Shown: positions 9,457 through 22,390 of the stretch, piece by piece
How the letters are laid out: each line of letters begins with the position of its first letter
Position numbering within the stretch: the stretch's first letter is position 1
Assembly (NCBI RefSeq): GCF_001884045.1
Contig: NZ_MACF01000093.1
Coordinates: 1 to 64,000 of the forward strand
Length of the DNA stretch: 64,000 nt
From: Bacillus mobilis
Lineage (GTDB): Bacteria; Bacillota; Bacilli; Bacillales; Bacillaceae_G
Direction of reading: 5' to 3'
Made by a program: the position numbers and the translations under genes
Notes under the pieces: model-generated
Told to the model about the DNA's origin: nothing
What the model saw: only the letters and a program-made list of their open reading frames with translations
Database searches by the model: none

Positions 9457-9753
9457 TTAAACAAAGTATAGTTGTTCAACACATAAATTGTTACTATCAT
9501 CTTCTACATATTCGATGATTAATGTGCCAACTTTACGATCTTTATCTTCAGTTGTGAAAATAGAGTAAGAAGTAAAACGTGTTGTTGATAGGCCGCTTAT
9601 ATGTGTAGGTAAAGAAATGTAGTCGTTATCGCGGAAGAATTCCATTAGTTCAATATCCTCAAATTCTTTTCGGTCAACTTGTTTGTTTGTATAGCGGCGT
9701 TGAAGTTGTTTTAAAGACTCATTCCAAGAAATTGCTTTTGTGTCGTATACCAT
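9457..9753 (-). CDS. Small conserved protein of unknown function
   Basis: 98 residues, soluble, acidic. The start is well supported by AAGGAG 8 bases before ATG. It begins MVYDTKAISWNESLKQLQRR and contains FEDIELMEFFRDNDYISLP and a beta-rich second half ending CVEQLYFV. No known motif, signal or membrane segment is recognised. It appears monocistronic, with its own hairpin terminator. Confidence 0.7.
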   Translation of the reverse strand: MVYDTKAISWNESLKQLQRRYTNKQVDRKEFEDIELMEFFRDNDYISLPTHISGLSTTRFTSYSIFTTEDKDRKVGTLIIEYVEDDSNNLCVEQLYFV

Positions 9754-9841
9754 TGTTCTATCTCCTTACTGTATGTAATAATTAAGAACATACGTTCTAA
9801 ACTAGTATACTCTTTTTATTAGAAAAGGGAAAGCAAAAAAT

Positions 9842-9871
9842 AATGTAAGCTTGGATTTCCAAGCTTACATT
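9842..9871. repeat. Perfect hairpin upstream of the kinase-like gene
   Basis: 13-bp arms AATGTAAGCTTGG/CCAAGCTTACATT around ATTT. No T-run follows on the plus strand; a T-rich tract follows on the minus strand, but no gene there needs it. It could be a terminator for an unseen minus-strand transcript or a leader structure. Confidence 0.6.
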
Positions 9872-10007
9872 ATCGATGCGTCCGTCATAATCTCTAATTT
9901 TTATTATAAGTTAGATAAGAATAAGAAACAAGATGATATATATATTGTTGATGGTTTTCAAAATTCTGTATATTGTAGATGTACTAAAGCGCAAGGGAAT
10001 GAGAGGG

Positions 10008-10586
10008 ATGGCATATGTAATTTCACTTCAAGGACCAATGGCAAGCGGAAAAACAACATTGGCTAAAAGGTTAGAGCGATGTGGACTTTCAGTTATATAT
10101 GAAAACCCTTATCCAATTGTAGAAAAGCGAAAGCAATTAAATTTGGATATGAATTCAAAAGAAGGATTTATTATAAATCAAAAAATGTTTATCGAAGCAA
10201 AAATAAAGGAGTTTCAAAATGTGAAAGATTCAGTCGTGATTTTTGATCGTGGACCAGAAGACATCCTGTTCTATACACTTTTTTATCCAACGATTATAGG
10301 GAAAGAGTGGGATATAGAAGGTGAATTGAAAGATGAATTATATCGATTAAGAGAATGTCGTTCAGATGCAATTTTTTATTTAGATGTGACGGAAAAGAAT
10401 GTATATGATAGAAAAAATAACGATAGAACAAGAAACAGAAGTACATTTGATGAGCAATTTAAATTAGTAGAAACTGAAAAAGAATGGTATAAACAATTTT
10501 CTGTAACTTATGTAGACACGAATAGATTAACAGTGGACGAATTAGAGGAATATTTTATAAAATGGTTGAAGGAGAGAGGGTTATGA
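10008..10586 (+). CDS. P-loop nucleotide kinase-like protein
   Basis: The protein begins MAYVISLQG followed by the Walker A motif GPMASGKTT at residues 8-16. Later come DRGPEDILFY (resembling the DRGPxD motif of AAA-type nucleoside/shikimate-kinase-like P-loop proteins) and a C-terminal FIKWLKERGL. About 192 residues with the start at ATG 10008. Further in-frame starts exist back to 9933, but they add residues with no homology pattern, and AAGGG precedes 10008 by ten bases. The substrate is not determinable. The stop overlaps the next ATG by four bases (ATGA), so the two genes are translationally coupled. Confidence 0.72.
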   Translation: MAYVISLQGPMASGKTTLAKRLERCGLSVIYENPYPIVEKRKQLNLDMNSKEGFIINQKMFIEAKIKEFQNVKDSVVIFDRGPEDILFYTLFYPTIIGKEWDIEGELKDELYRLRECRSDAIFYLDVTEKNVYDRKNNDRTRNRSTFDEQFKLVETEKEWYKQFSVTYVDTNRLTVDELEEYFIKWLKERGL

Positions 10587-11155
10587 AAAAAATACTTTTA
10601 TTTGTGTACCCAACATTTGCGGAGTTTGAAATAACGGTAGCTACGGCGCTGCTGAAAAATAAATTTGAAATTATTACAGCGAGTGTAACAAAAGAATTGA
10701 TTATAAGTGAAACAGGTTTGCAAGTGCAACCACATATAGAATTAAGTGAAGTGCGTGTAGAAGAATTTGAGGGGATTATTATTCCAGGTGGAGATGCAAT
10801 ACATATGAAAGATGCAGAAGTACTTTTTTCAGTCATTCGTCAATTTCATGAACAAGAAAAATTAGTAGCTGCTATTTGTGCTGGACCATATGCGCTAGCA
10901 AAAGCAGGCTTATTCAAAGCAATCTCGTATACGGTGACTATGGATTATCAAAAATTAGATTGTTTTCCAGTAGAAAATTTTGTATATGAAGAAATTGTGC
11001 AACACTCAAATATTATTACAGCACAGGGGCATGCATTTGTACCATTTGGAATAGCGATTGCCTCTTATTGTGGAGTAGCGAACAAACATAATATAAATTT
11101 TTATGGTGGTAAGGGCAATATGATGATGGAGGAGCTTTTGCCTGAGAATGTATAA
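10583..11155 (+). CDS. DJ-1/PfpI family protein (type 1 glutamine amidotransferase-like)
   Basis: 190 residues from ATG 10583, preceded by GGAGAGAGGG. An N-terminal Rossmann-type strand (KKILLFVYPTFAEFEI) is followed by GIIIPGGDAI and the nucleophile elbow AAICAGPYALAKAG with its cysteine near residue 99. That arrangement is the signature of the DJ-1/PfpI superfamily, which includes glyoxalase III, deglycase-like, chaperone and amidotransferase-like members. The particular activity cannot be assigned. It overlaps the preceding kinase-like gene and ends at a strong terminator. Confidence 0.85.
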   Translation: MKKILLFVYPTFAEFEITVATALLKNKFEIITASVTKELIISETGLQVQPHIELSEVRVEEFEGIIIPGGDAIHMKDAEVLFSVIRQFHEQEKLVAAICAGPYALAKAGLFKAISYTVTMDYQKLDCFPVENFVYEEIVQHSNIITAQGHAFVPFGIAIASYCGVANKHNINFYGGKGNMMMEELLPENV

Positions 11156-11180
11156 AAGCTAGCATTTGCTAGCTTTTTTC
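11154..11180. terminator. Bidirectional terminator between convergent genes
   Basis: Arms AAAAGCTAGCA/TGCTAGCTTTT with loop TT, followed by a T-run. It extends into the 3' end of the convergent methyltransferase gene. Confidence 0.88.
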
Positions 11181-12116
11181 TTTTTTACATCGATAAATGG
11201 CTAACGTTTTCGGATCGCGCCATATACCGTTATGAAGTGACAATTCATTTTCTACTTCTTTTTTTAGCCATTCCTTCATTTCGGCGTGAAGATATGTATT
11301 ATCAGGTATATTTAGGGATGGAAACATGCTAGAAATATAGTTTACAATCGGAGTAGCATGATGAAAAACGAGAGCATTATGAATAACTGTTTCTTCGACA
11401 GTTGGAAAAACAGACTGTAATATCTCTTTACCATTTTCTAAACAAAATGGAGTGACTGATGATGTTGTTTTCGGTAAATCAAATGCGTCTAACATGCGGT
11501 TACACATTTCAACTATACGAGGTAATGTAACGTCAGAATTTGTTGTAGCTAAAAGTGAGCCACCAGGACGAATTACTTTATGGAATCCTTGAACTGTTTT
11601 TTCAACACTTTTCATGTGATATAACATATGTCTTGCGACGATCCAGTCGTAGCAATTAGCTTCAAAAGGAAGATTACCAGCATCACCTAATCTCCATTCA
11701 ATTATGTTATTTTTTATTGCAGCTTCAGAAAGCATCGTTTTCGATTGATCAAAACCGGTTAGTTGTCCTTTATGACCGTTAGTTTGTAAAAGAGAAAGAA
11801 AATTCCCGTTAGCGCATCCAACCTCTAATATTTTTTCGTCTCCTTGAAGTTGTAAGTGTTCCATGACGAATTCATCTAAATTCACTTGTTTTTCTTCGTA
11901 ATGTTTATGCGTATCGATACGAGTTTGTAAATGGTTGCTTACGTTGTATTGGCGTTTTACATCATTCATTTTTTCACATTCCACCTTCGTGCAAAATTGC
12001 TGAATCGCATGTGTTAATACGTCGGTTTTCTTTAAATCTTCATATTGGAGTGCAGCTTCAAACCTTTCAAGTAATTTTTCTTCAATTCGAAAATGAATAT
12101 CTTTTCGCTTCGTCAT
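11169..12116 (-). CDS. SAM-dependent methyltransferase with ribbon-helix-helix-like N-terminus
   Basis: 315 residues from the ATG at 12116, preceded by AAAGGGG. An ATG seven codons upstream has no ribosome site. Residues 1-45 (KDIHFRIEEKLLERFEAALQ and KKTDVLTHAIQQF) look like an Arc/MetJ-type ribbon-helix-helix: a beta strand then two helices. The rest is a class I methyltransferase of the Methyltransf_11 type, with motif I ILEVGCANGNF, acidic GFDQ at the end of strand 2, RLGDAGNLPF and VIRPGGSLL. The substrate is unknown. The combination suggests a methyltransferase that might regulate a promoter or dimerise through the N-domain; this is inference. Confidence 0.8.
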   Translation of the reverse strand: MTKRKDIHFRIEEKLLERFEAALQYEDLKKTDVLTHAIQQFCTKVECEKMNDVKRQYNVSNHLQTRIDTHKHYEEKQVNLDEFVMEHLQLQGDEKILEVGCANGNFLSLLQTNGHKGQLTGFDQSKTMLSEAAIKNNIIEWRLGDAGNLPFEANCYDWIVARHMLYHMKSVEKTVQGFHKVIRPGGSLLATTNSDVTLPRIVEMCNRMLDAFDLPKTTSSVTPFCLENGKEILQSVFPTVEETVIHNALVFHHATPIVNYISSMFPSLNIPDNTYLHAEMKEWLKKEVENELSLHNGIWRDPKTLAIYRCKKEKS

Positions 12117-12236
12117 TGAAATATAACCCCTTTGCATTTGTTAGTGAGGCTATAGCACACCTGAAAACTTTGTGTGAATAATTTGTGTACACAAATGAAG
12201 GAGATAAAAAAATTGTTTGAATGTGAGTTTAAACTA

Positions 12237-12265
12237 TTGACGATTTAACCGTTTTCATATATTCT
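12237..12265 (+). promoter_or_regulatory. Likely sigma-A promoter of the hut operon
   Basis: TTGACG (12237-12242), 17-bp spacer, TATTCT (12260-12265), about 45 bases before hutP. Confidence 0.55.
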
Positions 12266-12310
12266 TAAATTAAGAAATATTCAAATAATTAAAAGAAATG
12301 AGAGAGTCAC

Positions 12311-12751
12311 ATGCTTCTTCAAGGAACACATCGAATTGGTCGTATGGCCATGTTGTTGGCACTTGCGGATGAGAATGAAAGCCCTGTATTATCTATTCCG
12401 AAAGGTTGGAAGTATTGTACAGGGAAAGTGGGTTCGATGAATTCGCAAAAAGTTGTAGCAGCAATGGAAACAGCGGCTAAGAGCAACCAAGTTATTGAAA
12501 CAGATGTTTACAGAGAAACACATGCACTTTATCATGCAATTATGGAAGCTTTGTACGGAGTGACGAGAGGTCAAATTCAGTTAGCAGACGTTCTTCGTAC
12601 AGTAGGACTTCGCTTTGCGATTGTGCGCGGTACACCATACGACGGAAAAAAAGAAGGCGAATGGGTTGCTGTTGCATTATATGGAACGATTGGTGCACCT
12701 GTAAAAGGATCTGAGCATGAGGCGATTGGTTTAGGAATTAATCACATATGA
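12311..12751 (+). CDS. hutP: HutP, RNA-binding antiterminator of the hut operon
   Basis: 146 residues, the normal HutP length. It begins [17 protein letters not shown] and contains [19 protein letters not shown] and a GINHI end. HutP binds L-histidine and Mg2+ and then UAG-rich RNA in the hut leader, melting a terminator between hutP and hutH so that the degradative genes are transcribed. The terminator sits directly downstream here, and hutH, hutU, hutI and hutG follow in the same direction, so the assignment is firm. Confidence 0.97.
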
Positions 12752-12771
12752 TTTGCCCATAGTCTATTAGT

Positions 12772-12834
12772 TAGAAGGGGGCCTTACTTTTTTAGGACAG
12801 AAGTCTGTCTTAAAAAGATAAGGTCCCCTTTTGC
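12772..12834 (+). promoter_or_regulatory. HutP-responsive terminator between hutP and hutH
   Basis: A long stem pairs AAGGGGGCCTTACTTTTTT (from about 12773) with AAAAAGATAAGGTCCCCTTTT (to about 12832), followed by GCCTTTTT. UAG/AAG triplets before and within the hairpin (TTAG at 12768-12772, TTAGGACAG inside) are of the type bound by HutP. Location and structure match the known B. subtilis antitermination site. Confidence 0.88.
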
Positions 12835-12855
12835 CTTTTTAAGGAGGAAAAAAGA

Positions 12856-14373
12856 ATGATTACGTTAACAGGACACACATTGACAATTGAAGAAATGAAG
12901 AGGTTGTTACTTGAAGGGGAAGGTGTAACAGCTTGTCCAAATAGTATGCAAAAGGTGGCGGAATGCCGCGAAGTTGTTGAGAAAATTGTAGAGGACGGAA
13001 AAGTCGTTTACGGTATTACAACTGGATTTGGAAAGTTCAGTGATGTGCTTATTCAAAAAGATGATGTAAAGGCACTTCAACACAATTTAATTCAGTCACA
13101 TGCATGCGGGATAGGCGATCCATTCCCTGAAGAAGTATCACGCGGTATGTTAATTTTACGAGCGAACACGATGCTTAAAGGCGTATCCGGTGTTAGACCG
13201 CTTGTTGTAAATATGCTTCTTGAGTTTGTAAATCGTAAAATTCACCCAGTCGTTCCGCAACAAGGTTCACTTGGTGCGAGTGGCGATTTAGCGCCTTTAT
13301 CTCATCTTGCGCTCGTATTATTAGGCGAAGGTGAAGTGTTCTATAAAGGGAAGCGCGTTCATGCGATGGTGGCTCTTACAGAAGAAGGTCTTGAGCCGAT
13401 TGAACTTGAAGCGAAAGAAGGGCTTGCATTAATCAATGGTACGCAGGCGATGACAGCTCAAGGAGTTCTTTCTTATATAGAAGCAGAAGCAACGGCTTAT
13501 CAAGCTGAATTCATTGCTTCGATGACAATTGAGGGGTTACAAGGCATTATTGATGCATTTGATGAAAATGTTCATAAAGCACGAGGTTATAAAGAGCAAG
13601 TGGAAGTAGCGAGCAGAATTCGTGACATCCTTCACGATAGTAAGTTAACAACAAAACAAGGAGAGCTACGAGTACAGGATGCATATTCACTTCGCTGTAT
13701 CCCGCAAGTACATGGTGCTTCTTGGCAAGTTTTAAATTATGTGAAAGAAAAATTAGAAATTGAAATGAATGCCGCAACAGATAATCCGCTAATCTTTGAT
13801 GGCGGAGAAAAAGTAATTTCGGGTGGTAATTTCCACGGTCAACCGATTGCGTTTGCGATGGACTTCTTAAAAGTAGGAATGGCGGAACTTGCAAATATTT
13901 CAGAGCGTCGTATTGAGCGTTTAGTAAATCCGCAATTAAATGATTTACCTCCATTTTTAAGTCCAGAACCAGGACTTCAGTCTGGTGCAATGATTATGCA
14001 ATACGCAGCAGCGTCACTTGTTTCTGAAAATAAAACGTTAGCACATCCGGCGAGTGTTGATTCAATCCCGTCATCAGCTAACCAAGAAGATCACGTAAGT
14101 ATGGGAACAATCGCTTCACGCCATGCGCATCAAATTATTCAAAACGTAAGACGTGTTCTTTCAATTGAAATGATTTGTGCGATGCAAGCAGCAGAATATC
14201 GAGGTATTGAAAACATGAGTACAGTGACGAAGAGCTTCTACCATCAAGGTCGTCAGCAAGTACCTTCTATTACAAATGACCGCATATTCTCAACGGATAT
14301 TGAAAATATTGCGTATTGGTTAAAAACGAATTATTCGATAAAAGAAAGATTAGATGTAAACGCAGCACTATAA
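12856..14373 (+). CDS. hutH: Histidine ammonia-lyase
   Basis: 505 residues, usual length. It converts L-histidine to trans-urocanate and ammonia, the first step of histidine degradation in the cytosol. The MIO-cofactor triad A141-S142-G143 is present in [20 protein letters not shown], and other family blocks are visible ([26 protein letters not shown]). The ribosome site is AAGGAGG before ATG. It is read through from hutP when the intervening terminator is disrupted, and is followed 23 bases later by hutU. Confidence 0.98.
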   Translation: MITLTGHTLTIEEMKRLLLEGEGVTACPNSMQKVAECREVVEKIVEDGKVVYGITTGFGKFSDVLIQKDDVKALQHNLIQSHACGIGDPFPEEVSRGMLILRANTMLKGVSGVRPLVVNMLLEFVNRKIHPVVPQQGSLGASGDLAPLSHLALVLLGEGEVFYKGKRVHAMVALTEEGLEPIELEAKEGLALINGTQAMTAQGVLSYIEAEATAYQAEFIASMTIEGLQGIIDAFDENVHKARGYKEQVEVASRIRDILHDSKLTTKQGELRVQDAYSLRCIPQVHGASWQVLNYVKEKLEIEMNAATDNPLIFDGGEKVISGGNFHGQPIAFAMDFLKVGMAELANISERRIERLVNPQLNDLPPFLSPEPGLQSGAMIMQYAAASLVSENKTLAHPASVDSIPSSANQEDHVSMGTIASRHAHQIIQNVRRVLSIEMICAMQAAEYRGIENMSTVTKSFYHQGRQQVPSITNDRIFSTDIENIAYWLKTNYSIKERLDVNAAL

Positions 14374-14378
14374 AATGA

Positions 14379-18289
<3,911 letters not shown>

Positions 18290-18326
18290 GCGTGAAATTA
18301 ATAGGGAATGTTTAATGATTCCGTAT

Positions 18327-18367
18327 AAAAAACACATTACTACTTATATGTAGTAATGTGTTTTTAT
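18327..18367 (+). terminator. Terminator of the hut operon
   Basis: Arms AAAACACATTACTAC/GTAGTAATGTGTTTT separated by TTATAT, then TTTTT. Confidence 0.92.
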
Positions 18368-18570
18368 GTAAAAAGAGCAGGTGAAAGTAGCATGTATATA
18401 TGTGTGGAAAAGTTAATAAGATTGCGGGTTTTTAGTGATATTTTACGAATTTATTTTCTTAGTTTGAAAGAATTGACATGAAAAATAATTTTATGATAAA
18501 ATAAAAATTTTGCTAAAAAAATGAATGTGTGTTAAGATTGAGAAGGTTACCATATATGGAGGTGGATTAT

Positions 18571-19032
18571 TTGTTTCAAATTGGCGATAACATTGTTTAT
18601 CCAATGCACGGAGCAGGTATAATTAAAGCCATAGAAGAGAAGGAAATCGCAGGAGAAAAACAACAGTATTATGTTATAAAAATGTCGGGTAGTAATATGG
18701 AATTAATGATTCCTGCAGGGAGAATATTGAGCTCAAATATACGACCAGTTACGGATATAACGGCGATAGCACACATATTGGATATTTTTCAACATGGAGA
18801 ATCTGATAGATTACTTACGTGGAAACAAAGGTATAAATTGAACACTGATAAAATAAAGACGGGTAAAATACAAGAAGGTGCTGAAGTTGTACGTGATTTA
18901 TTACGTATGCAGAAAGAAAAAGCACTTAATGCAAGCGAAAAGAAAATGTTAGATAACGCACACGAATTTTTGATGAGTGAACTGGGATTAATTGAAGGTA
19001 TCACAGAAAGTCAAATAAAAAGCTTTTGTTAA
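18571..19032 (+). CDS. CarD/CdnL/TRCF-RID family transcription regulator (YdeB-like)
   Basis: 153 residues from TTG 18571, chosen because TGGAGGTGGAT lies five bases before it. Upstream in-frame ATG and TTG codons fall inside or before that site. The N-terminal domain MFQIGDNIVYPMHGAG and later IKMSGSNMELMIPAG form the Tudor-like RNA-polymerase-interacting domain of CarD/CdnL proteins. The C-terminal half (about 65-150) is helical (TWKQRYKLNTDKI, EVVRDLLRMQKEKALN, KKMLDNAHEFLMSEL). Such proteins bind the RNAP beta subunit and stabilise open complexes at certain promoters. Likely orthologue of B. subtilis YdeB. Confidence 0.9.
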   Translation: MFQIGDNIVYPMHGAGIIKAIEEKEIAGEKQQYYVIKMSGSNMELMIPAGRILSSNIRPVTDITAIAHILDIFQHGESDRLLTWKQRYKLNTDKIKTGKIQEGAEVVRDLLRMQKEKALNASEKKMLDNAHEFLMSELGLIEGITESQIKSFC

Positions 19033-19267
19033 GATTCATTACAAATAATGTATTATATCCCAAAAAAGATTTTGAATTTTTTGGGAGCATAATTATAGAA
19101 AATTAATCATTTCAAAGACATTCAACTCTTTCAAACCACTTTTAGAGCATTAACCCCTTTTGTTATTACTACAATCAAATCCATTTTTATTTTTAAAATT
19201 CTTTACGAATGTTCGAAGTTTAATTAAACACTTCGATAGAATAGTTACTTGATTTTTGCAATCCTGA

Positions 19268-19325
19268 TTCACACTGGCACGGACGAGGAGCCGTAAGGAT
19301 GAAAGAGAGGTAGGGCTTTCATTGT
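19268..19325 (+). mobile_element. Possible decayed group II intron fragment
   Basis: GGCACGGACGAGGAGCCGTA followed by GATGAAAGAGAGGTAGGG resembles the stretch around domain V of many bacterial group II introns (CACGGGACGAGGAGCCGUAUG, a GUGAAA loop, GAGAGGUAGGG after the domain), but most of the domain V 3' strand is missing. GGAGCC can pair with GGCTTT. No reverse transcriptase remains nearby. Confidence 0.35.
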
Positions 19326-19473
19326 TTTAGGTTTATAAGTTATTATTTTTAGGAGAATACTGAACCACTTTCACTTCTATTTTTAAAGTTTTTTATATGT
19401 GAAGAGACAATAATTGTTTATTTTCTTTATATAAAAGAGATTAATGAGTTGTCATCCATATACGGTAAACTAA

Positions 19474-19505
19474 AAAAGGTTTCCTTCCTAGGAAACCTTT
19501 TTTTA
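19474..19505. terminator. Orphan terminator hairpin
   Basis: Arms AAAAAGGTTTCCT/AGGAAACCTTTTT with loop TCCT and a T-run. It is about 440 bases after the CarD-family gene and 120 before the next gene. Confidence 0.8.
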
Positions 19506-19626
19506 TTTGTATCATTCTGTTTTTTTGATATTCGAATGTTTGATGGTAAAGGCGTATAAATTGACGTTACTATCTAAAAGTAAGTATGATGCGATTGTAG
19601 TAAGAATTTTTTTAGGGGGAAGAAAA

Positions 19627-20754
19627 ATGACAAGTTCAAATAATAAAGCAGCAAGTATTTATGAAGGAACAAATATAAGTGCTTGGGGATTTTTTGAAAA
19701 TATTGAAGAAACAAAGTTGTTCAATCCGATTCAAATTGGATCTTGGTCTCTTCGTAATCGCATAGCAATGGCACCGATGACGAGATGTTTCGCAAATCAT
19801 GAAACGGGAGTAGTTGGTACTGATGTAGTCGAGTACTATAGAAAGCGTGCAGCTGATGGAGTTGGATTAATTATTACAGAGGGAATCGTCATTAGCCCAA
19901 GAGCAAAAGGAAATCCAGGAGTACCAGGAATTTATACACAAGAACAAATCGATTCGTGGAAGCCTGTTACAGAGGCAGTACATAAAGAAGGCGGAACGAT
20001 TATTGCTCAAATATGGCATGTTGGACGTATGAGTCATCACGAAATAATTGGTGGGAAAATGCCACAAGCACCGTCTGCTATCGCTGCAGAGGGAAATGTT
20101 CCACGTTTTCGTAAACCGTTTGATACGCCAGAAGCAATGACGTTAGAAGAAATACAAGAAGTGATCGGTCAATACGCACAAGCTGCGAAGAATGCAATTG
20201 AAGCTGGATTTGATGGAGTAGAAATACACGGTGCACACGGATATTTAATCGATCAATTTACTTATGAGTTTGCAAATAAGCGTACTGATAAATACGGCGG
20301 AGACTTAAAGGAAAGGTTAACGTTTATGAAAGAAGTAACGGCGGCTGTAATAGAAGCTGTTGGAGCTAATAAAACACTTCTTCGTTTCTCTGCTTTCAAA
20401 GGTGATAATCCTACTTATATGTGGGAAAACCCTGAGCTTGCAATTGAAACGTTTGTAAATATGTTCAAAGAAGTTGGATTAACGATGATTCACCCTTCAA
20501 CGATGAATTATACGGCAGTCATTGCTGACGGAAAGAATTTTCATCAATTAGTAAGAAAATATTGGGATGGTACGATCGTAGGAGTAGGGAATTTAAATCC
20601 GAAAGAGGCTGAAGAAGCGTTGCAAGAAGGAACGATTGATGTAGCGGCATTCGGAAGACCTTTAATTGCTAATCCAGATTTTGTTCATCGAATTAAAAAT
20701 GCTGAAAGTTTAGTTGAATATGATGCGAAAGAGCATCTTGTTACATTAATTTGA
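19627..20754 (+). CDS. Old yellow enzyme family NAD(P)H:flavin oxidoreductase / ene-reductase
   Basis: 375 residues from ATG 19627, with TTAGGGGGAAG five bases upstream. An in-frame start at 19507 has no such site. FMN-binding (beta/alpha)8 barrel of the OYE class: LFNPIQIGSWSLRNRIAMAP, MTRCFANHE, IAQIWHVGRMSHHE, the substrate-binding pair in EIHGAHGYLIDQF, NKRTDKYGG, and the C-terminal AAFGRPLIANPDF. The motifs are those of classical OYE/NemA-type alkene reductases. Electrophile, quinone or nitro-compound reduction is the likely role. Monogenic, closed by a terminator. Confidence 0.92.
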   Translation: MTSSNNKAASIYEGTNISAWGFFENIEETKLFNPIQIGSWSLRNRIAMAPMTRCFANHETGVVGTDVVEYYRKRAADGVGLIITEGIVISPRAKGNPGVPGIYTQEQIDSWKPVTEAVHKEGGTIIAQIWHVGRMSHHEIIGGKMPQAPSAIAAEGNVPRFRKPFDTPEAMTLEEIQEVIGQYAQAAKNAIEAGFDGVEIHGAHGYLIDQFTYEFANKRTDKYGGDLKERLTFMKEVTAAVIEAVGANKTLLRFSAFKGDNPTYMWENPELAIETFVNMFKEVGLTMIHPSTMNYTAVIADGKNFHQLVRKYWDGTIVGVGNLNPKEAEEALQEGTIDVAAFGRPLIANPDFVHRIKNAESLVEYDAKEHLVTLI

Positions 20755-20762
20755 ATAAAGAT

Positions 20763-20796
20763 AAAAGGAGAACACATCAGGTGTTCTCCTTTTATT
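20763..20796 (+). terminator. Terminator after the OYE gene
   Basis: Arms AAAAGGAGAACAC/GTGTTCTCCTTTT, then TATT. Confidence 0.88.
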
Positions 20797-20821
20797 ATGG
20801 ATTTTCATAGGAGGAAGCGGG

Positions 20822-22390
20822 ATGAGTGAAACGCTACTCGTTATTATTAGTATATTGCTCTTATTCATGCTACTATTAATCATTTTTTTTATTATTACAT
20901 TTTTTATTAAAAAACGGACACATCATTCTATATTAAAGCTACATCCATACTTAGGAAGGATGCGTTATTTACTTGAAAAGATAGGGCCGGAATTTAGGCA
21001 ATATTGGTTTGATCATGATACGGATGGAAAGCCTTTTTCACGGTATGATTTTCAAAGTGTAATGTTTTTAGCAAAGTACCGTTCTGAAATACTTGGCTTT
21101 GGATCAAAACGAGATTTTGATACATCTGGTTATTATATTGCTAATACATTATTTCCGATATTAACAGAAGAATTAAGTGTGAATGTAGCGCAAGAACGTG
21201 AAGGGAAAAAGTATGTGATTCATAAAGAAGGGTTATTTTCACGAAGAGAAAAATTGACAGCGGATACAACGAATCTTTGGTTATATGAAGAAGATGATGC
21301 GGTTATCGTCGGTGAAAATCGTAAATATCCATGGAAACTGTATGGCATGTTTGGAGCATCAGCAACTTCTTACGGTGCGATTGGCGAAAATTATATATTA
21401 GCGAGTGGATTTGGTGCGAAGATGGCTGGTGGTTCGTGGATTAATACAGGGGAAGGTGGTGTAATACCAGAACATTTACATACAGGTGCAAATATCGTTG
21501 CGCAAATTGGTCCAGGATTATTTGGTTACCGTGATGAGGATGGTAATTTTTCAATGGAGCAATTCATGGAGAAAGCGAAAGAAAGGAATATTAAAGCATT
21601 CGAATTGAAATTTGGGCAAGGGGCTAAAATACGTGGCGGTCATCTAGAGGGACAAAAAGTAAATGAGAAAATTGCTTCTGTTCGAAATGTACGAGAAGGA
21701 GAAACGATTAATTCACCGAATCGATTTTCATTTTTAAATAATGCAGCAGATACACTTTATTTTATTCAGCAGTTGCAAGAAAACGGAGGTAAACCTGTCG
21801 GTATGAAAATTGTAATTGGACAGCAGGGGCCGTTGGAAGATTTATTCAAATCGATGAACGAGTTAAACATCTATCCAGATTTTATTACAATCGATGGTTC
21901 AGAAGGTGGATCAGGTGCAACGTATAAATCGATGGCAGATAGTATGGGGATGCCGCTTATTCCAGCGTTACTGACATGTATTGATACAGCGAATCATTAT
22001 GGTGTTCGGGACAAATTCAAAGTGTTTGCCTCGGGGAAATTAATTACACCAGATAAAGTGGCAATTGCTTTAGCTATTGGTGCTGATGCTATAAATTCAG
22101 CACGCGGGTTTATGATGGCAAGTGGCTGTATTATGGCGCTTCAATGTAATTCGGGGCAATGTCCATCTGGTGTGGCGACGACGAATCCTCATTATCAAAA
22201 AGCGTTAGATCCGTATGAGAAGAAATGGCGCGTAATGAATTATGTTGTTAGTATGAGATATAGTTTGTTCTCACTTGCGGCAGCAGCGGGAGTAAAGAGT
22301 CCACGCCATTTAACGAGAGAGCATATTGTGTTTAAAGATGAGGTGGGGCGGGTGGTGCCTCTTTCGGAACTGTTTCCTACTAGTAAATAG
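20822..22390 (+). CDS. FMN-binding glutamate synthase family protein (YerD-like)
   Basis: 522 residues. An N-terminal hydrophobic segment (about residues 5-30, LLVIISILLLFMLLLIIFFI) anchors it in the membrane. It is followed by the GltB-type FMN barrel: GSWINTGEGGVIPEHL, ELKFGQGAKIRGGHLEG, TIDGSEGGSGATYKS, and a cysteine cluster CNSGQCPSGVATT that may bind an Fe-S cluster. It lacks the glutaminase and amidotransferase domains, so it is a stand-alone glutamate-synthase-like oxidoreductase, as is B. subtilis YerD. Electron donor and substrate unknown. GGAGG precedes the ATG. Confidence 0.9.
   Translation: MSETLLVIISILLLFMLLLIIFFIITFFIKKRTHHSILKLHPYLGRMRYLLEKIGPEFRQYWFDHDTDGKPFSRYDFQSVMFLAKYRSEILGFGSKRDFDTSGYYIANTLFPILTEELSVNVAQEREGKKYVIHKEGLFSRREKLTADTTNLWLYEEDDAVIVGENRKYPWKLYGMFGASATSYGAIGENYILASGFGAKMAGGSWINTGEGGVIPEHLHTGANIVAQIGPGLFGYRDEDGNFSMEQFMEKAKERNIKAFELKFGQGAKIRGGHLEGQKVNEKIASVRNVREGETINSPNRFSFLNNAADTLYFIQQLQENGGKPVGMKIVIGQQGPLEDLFKSMNELNIYPDFITIDGSEGGSGATYKSMADSMGMPLIPALLTCIDTANHYGVRDKFKVFASGKLITPDKVAIALAIGADAINSARGFMMASGCIMALQCNSGQCPSGVATTNPHYQKALDPYEKKWRVMNYVVSMRYSLFSLAAAAGVKSPRHLTREHIVFKDEVGRVVPLSELFPTSK

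Larger units (their letters stand above)
19033..19626. other. Long intergenic region with a group II intron-like remnant and an orphan terminator
   Basis: 594 bases without a convincing gene. An open frame from 19507 is just an upstream extension of the oxidoreductase without a ribosome site. The region contains a GC-richer patch at about 19270-19325 resembling group II intron domain V flanks and, at 19474-19505, a terminator hairpin that belongs to no annotated gene, so a small RNA is possible. Confidence 0.5.

Noticed and set aside
9842-9871. Terminator for the plus-strand region before 10008
   Set aside because: No gene ends upstream on the plus strand and no T-run follows; kept as a hairpin of unknown role.
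9851-10066. 71-codon plus-strand frame before the kinase-like gene
   Set aside because: It starts in the hairpin, has no ribosome site and overlaps the real gene in another frame.
19507-19626. N-terminal extension of the old yellow enzyme
   Set aside because: No ribosome site at 19507 and a strong one before ATG 19627, where family homology begins.
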